A stretch of DNA of 41,828 nt from Microcoleaceae cyanobacterium MO_207.B10 (GCA_030064835.1 JASJEE010000050.1:1-41828), one strand, 5' to 3'. Shown: positions 17,947 to 27,875, counted from the stretch's first letter. Notes: generated by a model not told the origin, from the letters alone. Numbers and translations: made by a program.

Positions 17947-18744
17947 TTAAAATCCTTCCATCATAGCCCCACCAATACCCTGGAACATTGCCCAAGATAG
18001 AAAGAAATTGAAAACAAAGATAGATATTAAGGTTGTAACAACAGCTGTAGTGGTAGATTTGCCAACTCCTTTAGCTCCGCCAGTAGTAGTCAAACCCCAG
18101 CTTGTACCGATTACAGCAATTAAAGCACCAAATACCATTGATTTAGCCAGTCCACTACACAAATCCCAAATATCAAGCAATTCGTGAACAGAGTCTATAA
18201 ACATACTCTGGGAAATATTATATAGATTCACTGCAATTAGCAAACCACCGAGTATCGCAGCGATTAAACATAATAATGTCAAGATTGGCATCATTACACC
18301 GCAAGCAATGACGCGAGGAATGACCAGATAATCAACTGGGTCAGTTTTTAGCATATATAGAGCATCTATTTGCTCTGTGACTTTCATAGTGCCAATTTCT
18401 GCTGCAAATGCTGAACCAACTCGCCCTGCGACAACCACTGCTGTTAATACGGGGCCTAATTCTCTAGTTAAAGTTACGGCCAACAAACCCCCTACTACAT
18501 TTGCTGCTCCAAAAGCGATAAACTCTCGTGCTACCTGAATAGTAAAAACCATTCCGACAAAAGTAGCTGTCAACAAGACAATTAGCAAAGATTGAGGGCC
18601 AACTATCATCATTTGATCAATAGTGTTACGGCGATTAATTTTACCCTGGAGCAAATGAAAAACTACTTGGCCTGCTAAATATATTGCAGCCAAGGCCCTT
18701 TTTCCCCATGAGCCTAAATTCAATCGAAAGGTAATTTTACTCAA
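17947..18744 (-). CDS. MlaE/TGD1-type lipid ABC transporter permease
   Basis: The 265-aa inner-membrane protein has the MlaE pattern: VGPQSLLIVLLTATFVGMVF, LTRELGPVLTAVVVAGRVGS, the helix FAAEIGTMKVTEQIDALYM, and a C-terminal GVGKSTTTAVV segment before the last helix. The family moves phospholipids between membranes; the chloroplast homologue TGD1 and the bacterial MlaE work with an ATPase and an MCE-domain protein. Neither partner is in this window. The ATG at 18744 follows a weak ribosome binding site. The family assignment is strong; the substrate is inferred from homologues. Confidence 0.9.
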   Translation of the reverse strand: MSKITFRLNLGSWGKRALAAIYLAGQVVFHLLQGKINRRNTIDQMMIVGPQSLLIVLLTATFVGMVFTIQVAREFIAFGAANVVGGLLAVTLTRELGPVLTAVVVAGRVGSAFAAEIGTMKVTEQIDALYMLKTDPVDYLVIPRVIACGVMMPILTLLCLIAAILGGLLIAVNLYNISQSMFIDSVHELLDIWDLCSGLAKSMVFGALIAVIGTSWGLTTTGGAKGVGKSTTTAVVTTLISIFVFNFFLSWAMFQGIGGAMMEGF

Positions 18745-18843
18745 TTTTTACTCAACCAGCTCTAAAGTTACAATATACTCTCTTGTCAATCAATAGTAGA
18801 CCACAGTAGGGACGTTCCATGGAATATCCCTACAGGGTTTTGT

Positions 18844-19075
18844 GGTGTTGTTCAATCAAGGTATGAAAATAAAAATTGAACAATCTCAACTATTTGTTAT
18901 TCGGCGTTGCTGAATCAAGGTATGAAAATAAAAATTGAACAATCTCAACTATTTGTTATTCAATAGTTTAGCAATTACCAATAAACATAAATCATACTCA
19001 AAATCAGCAACACCTGTTATTCAATAGTTTAGCAATTACCAAAAAATACAAATCATACCCTAATTTACCAACGCC
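18844..19075. mobile_element. outer MITE with 8-bp target duplication GGTTTTGT
   Basis: The termini GGTGTTGTTCAATCAAGGTA and CCTAATTTACCAACGCC are imperfect inverted repeats. GGTTTTGT flanks it exactly at 18836-18843 and 19076-19083. With the inner element and one target copy removed, it is about the same length and sequence as the inner element. Confidence 0.85.
18903..19014. mobile_element. inner 112-bp MITE with 8-bp target duplication TGTTATTC
   Basis: The termini GGCGTTGCTGAATC and AATCAGCAACACC are inverted repeats. TGTTATTC flanks it exactly at 18895-18902 and 19015-19022. The target lies in the centre of the outer copy, between ACTATT and AATAGT, which form the tip of the element's own hairpin. 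Confidence 0.9.
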
Positions 19076-19170
19076 GGTTTTGTTTATGGCGATGTGGTTC
19101 ATCAAGAGCGAAAACCGCTGTAATTTCCCACCCTTCCCACACCTCCCACCCTTCCCATCCTTCCCACCGT

Positions 19171-20862
19171 CTACTCACGTTTCCACTCAGCAATATTCCA
19201 CGTTCTCAAATCCCAGGAAGTTAACTCAACACCAACAATACTATTACTAACTCCCACTACCTCAGCGCGAGCAACTACTGGGATAGCTATTACCTCCTCG
19301 ACTAACATATCGTTCATCTGAATCAAAAGTTGTTGTCGCTTTTGGGGGTCTAACTCATTTGTAGACTGTTGCCAGAGCTGGTCATATTTAGGATTACAAT
19401 AACGAGAAACATTATCCCCACTCCAGTTATTAGAGCGATCGGGAATAGTATCGCAAGTGTAATACTTCATATAAGCACCAGGGTCGGGGCTAGTATTGCC
19501 AGTGGTAAACATTTCCAAGTCAGCAGCAAAACGTCCGGTGGTGTCAGTATTTGCAGGGTCGCCACCAAAAAAGATGCTGGCATCAATACTTTTTAATTCC
19601 ACTCCCACGCCAATAGACTCTAGCGCTTGTTTAACTATTTCCTGAGTTTTTTGGCGTAGGGGATTAACTGAAGTTTGAAATAATACGGTCATTTCTACTC
19701 CATTTTTATCCCGGATACCATTCCCGTTGCTATCTTCCCATCCTGCCTCATCTAATAATACTGCTGCTTTTTCTAGATTAAATTCATACTTCGTATTGGG
19801 AGAATTAAACTGTTGGGGTGCTACCAGAAGATTAGCAGTAGGTTTGCCAGTATCACCATAAAGGCGATCGCCAATGGTTTCCCTGTCAACTACTAAGTTA
19901 AATGCTTGACGCACCTGTGGGTTAGTAAAGAAAGGATGAGTAAATTCTACACTAGAACCTTGTTTGGGGTCAGAAAGATTAAGATGAATACGTTCAACTT
20001 GAGGACCAAAAATTCCTACTACTTGACCTTTACCTGTTGCTTCTAGTTGCTGCAATATTGGTGCTTCCACCTGGAGGTTATAAGCAAAGTCAGCATCTCC
20101 GGTTTGCAAAACTGCTCGCGCTGCTGAAGTCGCATCTCCCCCACCTTTTAATTCGATGCGTTGAAAGTGGGGTTGGTTTGACTGCCAATATTCAGGGTTA
20201 GGTTCATAGACTATTGTATCTCCTGGTTTAAATTCCACAACGCGATAAGCACCCGTACCCACTGGCATTAAATTCGCGGGTGCTTGTCTGGAGTTTGCAC
20301 CGTTATATTCGCTGAATTTATGGCGCGGTAAAATCATTCCTTGTGTACCGATAAAAACTAGATTCCAGCCTGGAGTGACATCTTTGAAATTAACTTTTAC
20401 CGTGTAGTCGTCAATAGCTTCGACACTAGAAATAATATTGTAAGTTGCTGTTGTATTAGCGCCAACGTTGGGGTTGGAGATAAATTGATATGTAAAGACA
20501 ACATCGGCAGCGGTGAAGGGAGTGCCATCAGACCATTTGATGTTTTGTTTGAGTTTCCAGGTGACTGATTTTCCATCCTCTGCTATCCCACCGTTTTCTC
20601 TGGTGGGAATTTCTGCTGCTAGAAATGGGATGAGTTGACCGTTATTATCGTAACTGGCTAGGGGTTCTAGGGTGATGCGACTGGCTTCAGCATCTTTGTA
20701 ACCGTTGGATAAATGGGGGTTGAGAATAGTGGGTGCTTGCCAGTAGAGGAGTTTGAGGGTGTCGGTTTGGTTGGTTGTTGGTGGGTTTGGTTGGGGGGAG
20801 CAGGCGACTATTGAGAGAATGGTTAGGAGAATATAGGGTAGGTTTTTGAGGGATTTTTTCAT
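19171..20862 (-). CDS. SBP_bac_5 peptide/oligopeptide-binding lipoprotein
   Basis: The 563-aa protein starts with a lipoprotein signal (ILLTILSIVAC, Cys21), then has the family-5 solute-binding fold: LKLLYWQAPTILNPHLS, WKLKQNIKWSDGTPFTAADV, VGTGAYRVVEFKPGDTIVYE, and GGGDATSAARAVLQTGDADF. It would be anchored on the outer face of the inner membrane and deliver peptides or related solutes to an ABC permease. No permease or ATPase is nearby, so it acts as an orphan component. A close paralogue lies at 28694-30448. The start has no strong Shine-Dalgarno. The family is certain; the substrate is unknown. Confidence 0.92.
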   Translation of the reverse strand: MKKSLKNLPYILLTILSIVACSPQPNPPTTNQTDTLKLLYWQAPTILNPHLSNGYKDAEASRITLEPLASYDNNGQLIPFLAAEIPTRENGGIAEDGKSVTWKLKQNIKWSDGTPFTAADVVFTYQFISNPNVGANTTATYNIISSVEAIDDYTVKVNFKDVTPGWNLVFIGTQGMILPRHKFSEYNGANSRQAPANLMPVGTGAYRVVEFKPGDTIVYEPNPEYWQSNQPHFQRIELKGGGDATSAARAVLQTGDADFAYNLQVEAPILQQLEATGKGQVVGIFGPQVERIHLNLSDPKQGSSVEFTHPFFTNPQVRQAFNLVVDRETIGDRLYGDTGKPTANLLVAPQQFNSPNTKYEFNLEKAAVLLDEAGWEDSNGNGIRDKNGVEMTVLFQTSVNPLRQKTQEIVKQALESIGVGVELKSIDASIFFGGDPANTDTTGRFAADLEMFTTGNTSPDPGAYMKYYTCDTIPDRSNNWSGDNVSRYCNPKYDQLWQQSTNELDPQKRQQLLIQMNDMLVEEVIAIPVVARAEVVGVSNSIVGVELTSWDLRTWNIAEWKRE

Positions 20863-20901
20863 TGGGAAATATGTAATGAGAACGGCGTTTAATAATTAAT
20901 A

Positions 20902-21051
20902 ATACCAAATTCAATCAAGATTGTTACAGTAAAATCCGGACACCAAAGGACATGAATATTTACACTTGTGATTTTTCATCCCTACCACCTAACACCTAAC
21001 ACCTAACACCTAGAAACGAACCAATGTAGCAATATTTTTTGAAAATGGTAT
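20902..21051. mobile_element. 150-bp miniature element with heptad repeats
   Basis: The ends ATACCAAATTCAATC and GAAAATGGTAT are inverted repeats over about 11 bp. The interior holds three CCTAACA heptads. This is the uninterrupted relative of 16959-17382; part copies lie at 14751-14813 and 28228-28275. Confidence 0.65.
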
Positions 21052-21064
21052 TGTATTATAATTA

Positions 21065-21163
21065 CAGCGCTTTTCCTGCACGCTACCCTGTAGGGACATT
21101 GCATGCAACGTCCCTACAGGGTTGTGGTAATGACGATGTGGTTTATTGACCTAAAAACTGCTG
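21065..21163. mobile_element. 99-bp MITE with IS630-type ends, flanked by TA
   Basis: The left end CAGCGCTTTTC and the right end (reverse-complemented) CAGCAGTTTTTAGGTCAATA resemble the termini of the IS630 element at 4649-5744, including a shared AATAAACCACA. TA is present at 21063-21064 and 21164-21165. The centre is the palindrome GTAGGGACATTGCATGCAAC with its complement. Confidence 0.75.
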
Positions 21164-21237
21164 TAATAATTAATTATTAATTATTACGTCTTCTTGAAAT
21201 AGATAATATTGTAGTAGTGCGTTGCAACGCACCATTC

Positions 21238-21406
21238 ATATTAGATGGTGCGTTACGACGGATTTTTAGATCGTTTTCGAGAGCTAATAAATTTTCTCTG
21301 TCTAACGCACCCTACTGGATTGACACATCTAAAATGGTGCGTGGCGACGGATAGCTAAATCCCTTTAATAGTTTAAATTTAAGCCGTCTAACGAACCCTA
21401 CAATTT
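21238..21406. repeat. two tandem copies of a GGTGCGTTA inverted-repeat unit
   Basis: Each unit begins ATGGTGCGT(T/G)(A/G)CGACGGAT and ends GTCTAACG(C/A)ACCCTAC, so it is a hairpin-forming element. Copies run about 21239-21320 and 21331-21406. The second matches 38912-38984 closely. Confidence 0.65.
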
Positions 21407-21449
21407 TGCACAAAATTAACTGTGTCGGTCTACTACAATAATGTGCTGT

Positions 21450-23597
21450 TTAATTGACAGATGAATACTTTGGCTCATCTTTACCGTCTTGCTTTCCGTT
21501 GGTAAAGTCAGAGAAATTTTGCACAGATAATGATCGCTGGGGAATACCAATACCTATTCCTTCGCGATCAAATGCTTCTTTGACTCGCAGACGAAACTCC
21601 CGCCCCACTGTCCACTGTTGCAATGGCGGTGTTTTGATCCACACCCGAATTAATATTCCACTGTGGAAAACTTCCTCAACTCCTAAAACTGCTGCCGGTT
21701 CGATAAAACTATCTTGCCATTCTACTTCATTCTGCATTGTTTCTGCTACTGACTGAATTACTTCCATAGCTTTTCTGATGTCAGCGTCGTAAGCTATTTG
21801 AATCGTAAAATTAACGCGAGACCAATTTTTGGTAAGATTTTTGATAGTAGTAATGGAACGATGGGGAATCACAATTAGTTCTCCATCCCCACTCCGCAAT
21901 AAAGTCATATACAGGTTCATTTTCTCCACAAAACCAGCCTCACCAGCAATATCGACAACATCGCCCACAGTATAGTTATCGTTTAGAAAAATCAACGCTC
22001 CTGCAATGATGTCTGTAACTATATTTTGAGACAGATAACCAACAACCAGAGCAATAACCCCTGCACTCGCTAATACCTGAGTCGCGATCCCAAATTGTTC
22101 GGCGGTTAAGATAATAGCAAGTATCCAAAACATTATTGATGTCATACTTGTAAGTGCAGCAGAATAAGTAGATACTCGCGAAGAGTATCGTGCTGAGTTA
22201 GGATTTTCTAGTTGTGCATTTTTTGCCCACCTATGCAATAACAACTCAATTATATAATCAATAACTTTATCTGCCAAACTCACAAATACCCAGATTCCTA
22301 ATATACTGATAGTATTTATAATCGCTACAACACCTATTGCACGAGTTTGGTAGTATATGACTAGAGTAAAACCTATTCCCCATCCCCAAATAAATACTTG
22401 CACCCATTGCAACAAGCGTCGGAAAAATATTACAATATTTAGTTGTTGTTTGAGAATATTCTGTTGTTTGAGGGATATTTTTGGTATGATTTGCCAAATT
22501 AACTTTTGCTGAATATTCAGTAATATTTGATTGGCTTTTGCTGAGTTGAGGACAATATTTGCATTTGTCTTTTCCGATATATTGGAGTTGGTAGCAGGGG
22601 CATTTTGTTGTTTATCTACCTCCAATTTTAACTGGGATGCTATCGCTTTTAAATCTTCTGCTTTAGAAAATTCTGGATCGATACTTACAGAGCTTTCTAA
22701 TATTTTTAGTTGACGTTTTATAGCTAAATAATAATTTTCACAAAGTTTTTGCAACCAGAATACCCCTAAGCTGAGTAAGGTTGCCACTCCAATAAACATG
22801 ATACTTCTTTTCAGGTTATTATATCTTTCCTCCCCACTAGCAGTACGTTCTTTTAATGCTTGAAGAATTGTATTTGTAATTATATTTTTCCATTCTTGAG
22901 CTAGCTGTTTTTGAGTTTTATTGTAATATAAAATATCTGCTTTGGTCACAGTTAAAATTGTGGTCTGTGGCGCACCAAACTGCTGTGGAAAAATGATGAC
23001 TGTTTCACCATTAAGAACGGATACCTGAATTTCTGGACTATTAGGGTGAATATCTAGGTTATTCTCTTCAATAGCATAATTTTCTGCAACTGGAGTTTGA
23101 TCATTGAGGATAGATTTATTTATTTCTTTAGTATTAGGCTGAATATTTTTATTATCCTCAATCTCAGGACTTTCTATAACTTTTGTTTGTAGATTTTTAC
23201 TCCGAGTCAGGGCTAGTTCCAGAAATTTTTTAAGTTCATTTTGGATAAGTTTTGCCCTGCTATCTACTGGTAAAATATTATCTGGGTCTTGCAAGTCTAT
23301 CGGATATGAAGCTACCTCAAATATAGGAACACCGTTGAACCAGACTCTACTACATTGAAAATTACCACAGTTATAAGGTCGATTAAAAAAATCTACAAGA
23401 TTATTTGGACTGTTAGTTGACTCGGTATTGAGAAAAGGAATTTGTCCCGAAGCTATAGGAGTCCAACTTATTGTCAGAATAAATGATAAAAAAGTTAGGA
23501 TAATAAACTTAATTAAACGATTGACTTTACCTAGAAACCAAGGGGTGACAAACCAGATACTCCGAGGCTTAAATATTTGTGGTTTACGGGTGGACAT
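21450..23597 (-). CDS. MscS-family mechanosensitive channel (large, cyanobacterial)
   Basis: The 715-aa protein has an N-terminal hydrophobic signal (about residues 25-52), a periplasmic domain with FFNRPYNCGNFQCSRVWFNG, a membrane helix near residue 265, a cytoplasmic coiled segment, and four or so further helices from about 400. The MscS pore and beta domain follow: VLASAGVIALVVGYLSQNIV, then VGDVVDIAGEAGFVEKMNLY and GELIVIPHRSITTIKNLTKN. Such channels open when membrane tension rises and release solutes in osmotic downshock. The paired cysteines in the N-terminal domain are also present in the paralogue at 24977-27202. TauE/SafE separates the two genes on the same strand. Confidence 0.9.
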   Translation of the reverse strand: MSTRKPQIFKPRSIWFVTPWFLGKVNRLIKFIILTFLSFILTISWTPIASGQIPFLNTESTNSPNNLVDFFNRPYNCGNFQCSRVWFNGVPIFEVASYPIDLQDPDNILPVDSRAKLIQNELKKFLELALTRSKNLQTKVIESPEIEDNKNIQPNTKEINKSILNDQTPVAENYAIEENNLDIHPNSPEIQVSVLNGETVIIFPQQFGAPQTTILTVTKADILYYNKTQKQLAQEWKNIITNTILQALKERTASGEERYNNLKRSIMFIGVATLLSLGVFWLQKLCENYYLAIKRQLKILESSVSIDPEFSKAEDLKAIASQLKLEVDKQQNAPATNSNISEKTNANIVLNSAKANQILLNIQQKLIWQIIPKISLKQQNILKQQLNIVIFFRRLLQWVQVFIWGWGIGFTLVIYYQTRAIGVVAIINTISILGIWVFVSLADKVIDYIIELLLHRWAKNAQLENPNSARYSSRVSTYSAALTSMTSIMFWILAIILTAEQFGIATQVLASAGVIALVVGYLSQNIVTDIIAGALIFLNDNYTVGDVVDIAGEAGFVEKMNLYMTLLRSGDGELIVIPHRSITTIKNLTKNWSRVNFTIQIAYDADIRKAMEVIQSVAETMQNEVEWQDSFIEPAAVLGVEEVFHSGILIRVWIKTPPLQQWTVGREFRLRVKEAFDREGIGIGIPQRSLSVQNFSDFTNGKQDGKDEPKYSSVN

Positions 23598-23730
23598 TTT
23601 ATCCTATTCTGATAAATGTGAAAGTTTTTAAATTTAATCAGGAATAGGATAGCACAGTGGGGGGTTGTGAAACTTGTTATTGAAATACTAACTACTAAAA
23701 ATCATACAATCATTCACCAATGCTGGGTTT

Positions 23731-24756
23731 TCAAGGTTGAGATTTTGCTTCTAAAATTTTAGGGGTTAATGGGTTGCGGTACATCCAGTAATTGAGGTAG
23801 GAAAAAATGACTAATACTATTAAACTGGAACAAAGAGCAATCGGTCTTAAAGGAATTAGGATTAAAGAGGTAATCACTTCTATAAAAATTAGAACTATCA
23901 ATATATTGGCAATAGTTTCGCGAGGTAACAGATTACAAAACATTGCACCCACGGGAGCGCCGACGACAACTACCGGAATTGCTGCCAACCAATAACTGCG
24001 TACTGGGTCTGTAAAATCTTGGAAGACAAAGACTTGTAAACCAAATCCAACTACAGCGTTGATCGCCATTAAAATCACAGAAGTGGGGGTTGCTACTTTT
24101 TCACAAAAGCGAAACAGCAATACCATTACTGAAAATATACAAATATCAATGCCATTACCTGCTAGACCGCTCATTATTCCCCCTAAGAGTCCGGCAAGTA
24201 AGACAATGCTTTGTTCTCGAATTGTCCAAGTAGGTATGGTTAAATAAGGGTATCTGGCTTCTCGGTTCAATACCAATAAAGTAATGGCAAAGCTGGTAAG
24301 CATAACGGTAAAAGAGATTTTGATGATATCTGGGGGTAATATCGGTGCTAATAACCCATATCCGAGAAAGATGCCCAGAAAACCGCCTAAAGAACCCCAA
24401 CGAATTACTTGCCATTCTACTTGAATTCCGGTGAAATAAATGGCGAGGGAGGCAGCACTCATGCCCACACTTTGAATGGCGAGGGAAAATATTTTGGCAT
24501 CTTGGGGAGGAATATGCAAAATTTTGGTAAATATAGGAAAGGCAACGGCCCCTCCTCCGAGACTGGTTCCTCCTGCGATCGCTGACCCTAATACCATTGT
24601 CACGGCTATTTGCCAATACTCAGACATATAGGAAAATGCGTCTTTGCCACCAAGTAGGGTGAACCATGCAGTCCAGACTATGATTGCAATCAATATCAGA
24701 ATCGTGCGTTTTGAACTAGAAAGTTGTGCTAAATAACTTAACAGATGATCTTTCAT
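23731..24756 (-). CDS. TauE/SafE-family membrane transporter
   Basis: The 341-aa integral membrane protein has two TauE/SafE halves of four helices each, with the typical glycine-rich turn GGTSLGGGAVAFPIF after the second helix and GIMSGLAGNGIDICIF opening the second half. The family exports sulfite, sulfoacetate and other organosulfur anions; the substrate here is unknown. It is longer than many members because of an extra N-terminal helix. AAAGG precedes the ATG by about a dozen bases. The gene lies between two MscS paralogues, 133 and 220 bp away, and could be part of a loose operon. Confidence 0.88.
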   Translation of the reverse strand: MKDHLLSYLAQLSSSKRTILILIAIIVWTAWFTLLGGKDAFSYMSEYWQIAVTMVLGSAIAGGTSLGGGAVAFPIFTKILHIPPQDAKIFSLAIQSVGMSAASLAIYFTGIQVEWQVIRWGSLGGFLGIFLGYGLLAPILPPDIIKISFTVMLTSFAITLLVLNREARYPYLTIPTWTIREQSIVLLAGLLGGIMSGLAGNGIDICIFSVMVLLFRFCEKVATPTSVILMAINAVVGFGLQVFVFQDFTDPVRSYWLAAIPVVVVGAPVGAMFCNLLPRETIANILIVLIFIEVITSLILIPLRPIALCSSLIVLVIFSYLNYWMYRNPLTPKILEAKSQP

Positions 24757-24976
24757 TTTTTAAATAATACCTTTGACAGGTATTGAATGCTAATTGTTAT
24801 CAAAAAAATCAACATAAGCGTGGAAAATAAACATTCTTTTTCACGCCTATGTCTAATTTTAAGAAAAGAAAAAAAAGTATCTTTACGGGGATTTTTTTAA
24901 GTTATCATCATCGTTATATCTAACTAGAGAGGTTCGGAAAAACCAAAACCTTTCTAGATTTTATTTGATGATTGAG

Positions 24977-27202
24977 TTAGTTTTCATTAGGAAATGAGCT
25001 TAATGGTTTTTCTCCCGGATCATCAATATTACCGTTACCATTGGTAGGATAATTTTGGAAAGCCAGAGATTGTTGCGGCATTCCGATCGCAATGTCTTCT
25101 TGCTCGAAAGCTTGTTTAATTCGCAAACGGAATTCCCGCCCTACTGCAAACTGTTGTATCGGTCCAGTTTTAATCCAAACCTGAATTAATAGTCCTCTAT
25201 GGGAAATATTATCTACTCCTAATATAGACGCAGGTTCTAATATTTTATCCTGCCATTCAGGTTCGCTGCGCATTTGTTCTGATACTTCTCGGATTACTTC
25301 TAGCGCTCTTCTCGCATCTGCACTGTAGGCAATTTCCACTAAGAAATCTACACGAGACCATTCTTTTGTCAAGTTTTGCACTACCTCAAAACTACCATTG
25401 GGAACTGTAATTAACCGCCCTTCTGCACCTCGCAGTTGGGTTAAATACAGATTCATGTGTTCGACAAAACCTGCTACATCTCCAATTTGAATGATATCTC
25501 CCACTGCATATTGATCCGTCCACAAAATCAAACAACCATTGATCACATGATCAACTTTGGGTTTGAAAACGTAGGTTGCTACCACACCAATAATTCCGGC
25601 TCCTGCTAAGGAAAAACCTAATGCTTGTACCGTCAAGAAAATAGCAATGATATAAATTAGAAAACTAGTTGCCTGGATGATAGCATTGGAGTAGGTATTG
25701 ACTCTTTTGGTATATCTTTCTGGCATGGTGGAGCTAAGTTGTGCTTCTGTTGCCCACTTGTTTAAGGAAAAGTCAATCATGAAGTGACTGGCTTTGTCTA
25801 TTACACTTGCAACCACCCAAATTAATAGAATTTGCACATATTGTGAGAGGATAAACCAGAATAAAGCGCGAGTCTCCGGGAATATCGCTAAAATTAAACT
25901 AATTCCTCCTACCCAGATAAATACCTGTACCCACAGCAGCAGTTGCCATACTAAAACAGCTATATTTTTTTGTTGTTTTAAAATGAATTGTTCCTTCAAG
26001 AAAACTTTTGGCAAGGTTTGCCATATGTTTTCCAATTGAGTGGCAAAGGCTAGGGGCGCGTTTTCTACCATTGCCATAAACATAGTAGGAGAAACAGTTT
26101 TTAGTTGATTATTTATAACTGCTCTTTTATTGGTTTTGACTGATGTTTGGGGTTGATTAGCTTGGTTTGATTCTGAAGTCGATTTCAGATTTTCCCCTGA
26201 TATTTCTTCGGGGTTAATTTTTAATGCTTCATCTAATTCTTTGAGTTGTTTCCTCAAGTTTTGAATTTTGGTTTTCAAGCGTTTGTGTATCCATTGTAAG
26301 CCCCAAGAAAATAAGATTGCTGCTAAAATAATTAGGGAAATTTGTAGAGGAATTACCCAAGGCTTTTGAGTATAATATTCTTGTTGTTTTAAGAATTGAC
26401 TAAATTGTTTTTGGATTCGTGTTTGCCAAATTTTTGCCAACTCTCTTTCATCATTAGCGAAGTTAGCAATCACATCATATTTTGTGACTGTGAGCAGAGT
26501 TTGTTGTCTGATTCCTGGCTGTTGGGGAACAAATAAAACTGTTAGATTGTTGAGAGTTCCTATTTCAATTTTTGGTGTTTTAGGATGAAAATTGAGATTT
26601 TGAGCGTTTACTTGAGAATTAACATTATTCAGATCTTCAGGAGTAAGTTTTTTAGTGATTGTTTTTAGTTGATTAAGATTAGGTCGTAATGTTGATATAT
26701 TTTGTGACTGAGATTGTCCAGTTTCTATAGTTTCTCGCTGTTGATTTTCCGGTTTAAATTCTTGATTTACGTTAGTTTTAACTTGAGTTATTGGTTTTAA
26801 AACTTGTTGGAGATTGATTTCTACAGTTTTAGCTCGCTGTTCAACTGTTTTGATAGTAGAATCTTGATTTTCTGCTTCTCTTGGTGGGGTAGCTAGAGTT
26901 AATATATGTTGCCCATTGAACCACACTTTACTACACATTAAGTTGCCACATTTGTATGGTCTATTAAACCATTCAAATACCAGTTGATTATTCTCTGGTG
27001 TTTCTATTGTAGGAAAAAATGGTATTTGACTAAGGGCAGCAGGAACCCAGGTAATTGTAATGGCAAAAGTTAATAATGTAGTCAGAATAAATCTGCTAGT
27101 TGAACGAAATTTTCTACCACTTTTAGCCTGTTTTTTTCTAGTGTTACCGTTGATATTTTTGAACAGATTTTGGAAGAATTTAGTTTTTATTATATTTATC
27201 AT
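24977..27202 (-). CDS. MscS-family mechanosensitive channel, paralogue of 21450-23597
   Basis: The 741-aa product has the same layout as the channel at 21450-23597: an N-terminal signal-like helix, FEWFNRPYKCGNLMCSKVWFNG with two cysteines, a helix near residue 290, a polar linker, a group of helices from about 410, and the MscS domain (VGDIIQIGDVAGFVEHMNLY, LITVPNGSFEVVQNLTKEWS). The last 30 residues are polar and dispensable-looking, as in the paralogue. It should sense membrane tension. The linker differs most between the two, as expected for diverged copies. The first Met is followed by several lysines; later starts are possible. Confidence 0.9.
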   Translation of the reverse strand: MINIIKTKFFQNLFKNINGNTRKKQAKSGRKFRSTSRFILTTLLTFAITITWVPAALSQIPFFPTIETPENNQLVFEWFNRPYKCGNLMCSKVWFNGQHILTLATPPREAENQDSTIKTVEQRAKTVEINLQQVLKPITQVKTNVNQEFKPENQQRETIETGQSQSQNISTLRPNLNQLKTITKKLTPEDLNNVNSQVNAQNLNFHPKTPKIEIGTLNNLTVLFVPQQPGIRQQTLLTVTKYDVIANFANDERELAKIWQTRIQKQFSQFLKQQEYYTQKPWVIPLQISLIILAAILFSWGLQWIHKRLKTKIQNLRKQLKELDEALKINPEEISGENLKSTSESNQANQPQTSVKTNKRAVINNQLKTVSPTMFMAMVENAPLAFATQLENIWQTLPKVFLKEQFILKQQKNIAVLVWQLLLWVQVFIWVGGISLILAIFPETRALFWFILSQYVQILLIWVVASVIDKASHFMIDFSLNKWATEAQLSSTMPERYTKRVNTYSNAIIQATSFLIYIIAIFLTVQALGFSLAGAGIIGVVATYVFKPKVDHVINGCLILWTDQYAVGDIIQIGDVAGFVEHMNLYLTQLRGAEGRLITVPNGSFEVVQNLTKEWSRVDFLVEIAYSADARRALEVIREVSEQMRSEPEWQDKILEPASILGVDNISHRGLLIQVWIKTGPIQQFAVGREFRLRIKQAFEQEDIAIGMPQQSLAFQNYPTNGNGNIDDPGEKPLSSFPNEN

Positions 27203-27323
27203 AAGTTGATTATACCTTTGACAAAATTAGTCGCTTTAAAGCCATTATTTGAGTTAATTACTAATAACAATGACTAAGATAAATTTACCCTAGCATATTA
27301 CTAATGATTACCGTTAGATAGCT

Positions 27324-27522
27324 TATAGCAGTTTTTACCCTAGTGAGGTACATCAATGATCCCCCGCGCATCCCCCTTAAAAAGGGGGACTTCCAGTTCC
27401 CCCCTTGATCCCCCTCCCGTCCCCCTTGGGAAGGGGGAAGCCAAATGTTGCTGCGCTTTTGGTTGAACGGGGGTTAGGGGGGATCTACAGCAGCGTACCT
27501 CACTAGCTTGGGAAATGCTATA
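27324..27522. mobile_element. MITE with GAGGTAC-type inverted ends
   Basis: TATAGCAGTTTTTACCCTAG followed by TGAGGTAC at the left is mirrored by GTACCTCACTAGCTTGGG and GCTATA at the right, an inverted repeat of about 28 bp. The interior is rich in CCCCCTT and AAGGGGG runs like those at 31330-31400. A shorter relative is at 35050-35163. Confidence 0.75.
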
Positions 27523-27875
27523 TCATAACTTGATGTTTTTGACAAAAAATAATTGGTAATAATATATATGGCTATATAATCTAAGTTATGGTGTTACTAT
27601 GGTAATTATTCAGGCTTATTGCCACATTTTTATAAGTTATTCTAAATTTATTGTGGGAAAATATTAGTTACTTAGATAAGGTTTAAAGCAAGAGAAGTAT
27701 TTAAAGTACCAGTAAAAAAATCTATCTTGAGATATAGCTAAACTAACCCGAAAATCTTGACGATTTAGTATTAAATAAAAATTGGGTAAATTTATTGTAG
27801 ATGGCGTTTAAAAAAAAGCATTACTGAGGTTTTTATCTCAAATACGGTAGCATTGGTCTAATTAGATAGTTATAG

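Larger units (their letters stand above)
18804..19124. mobile_element. IS630-related miniature element, interrupted by nested MITEs
   Basis: The palindrome around GTAGGGACGTTCCATGG and the right end, whose reverse complement reads TTACAGCGGTTTTCGC...GATGAACCACA, match the compact element at 21063-21165 and the ends of the IS630 element at 4649-5744. The left terminus has decayed, so 18804 is approximate. Elements at 18844-19075 separate its two halves. Confidence 0.6.
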
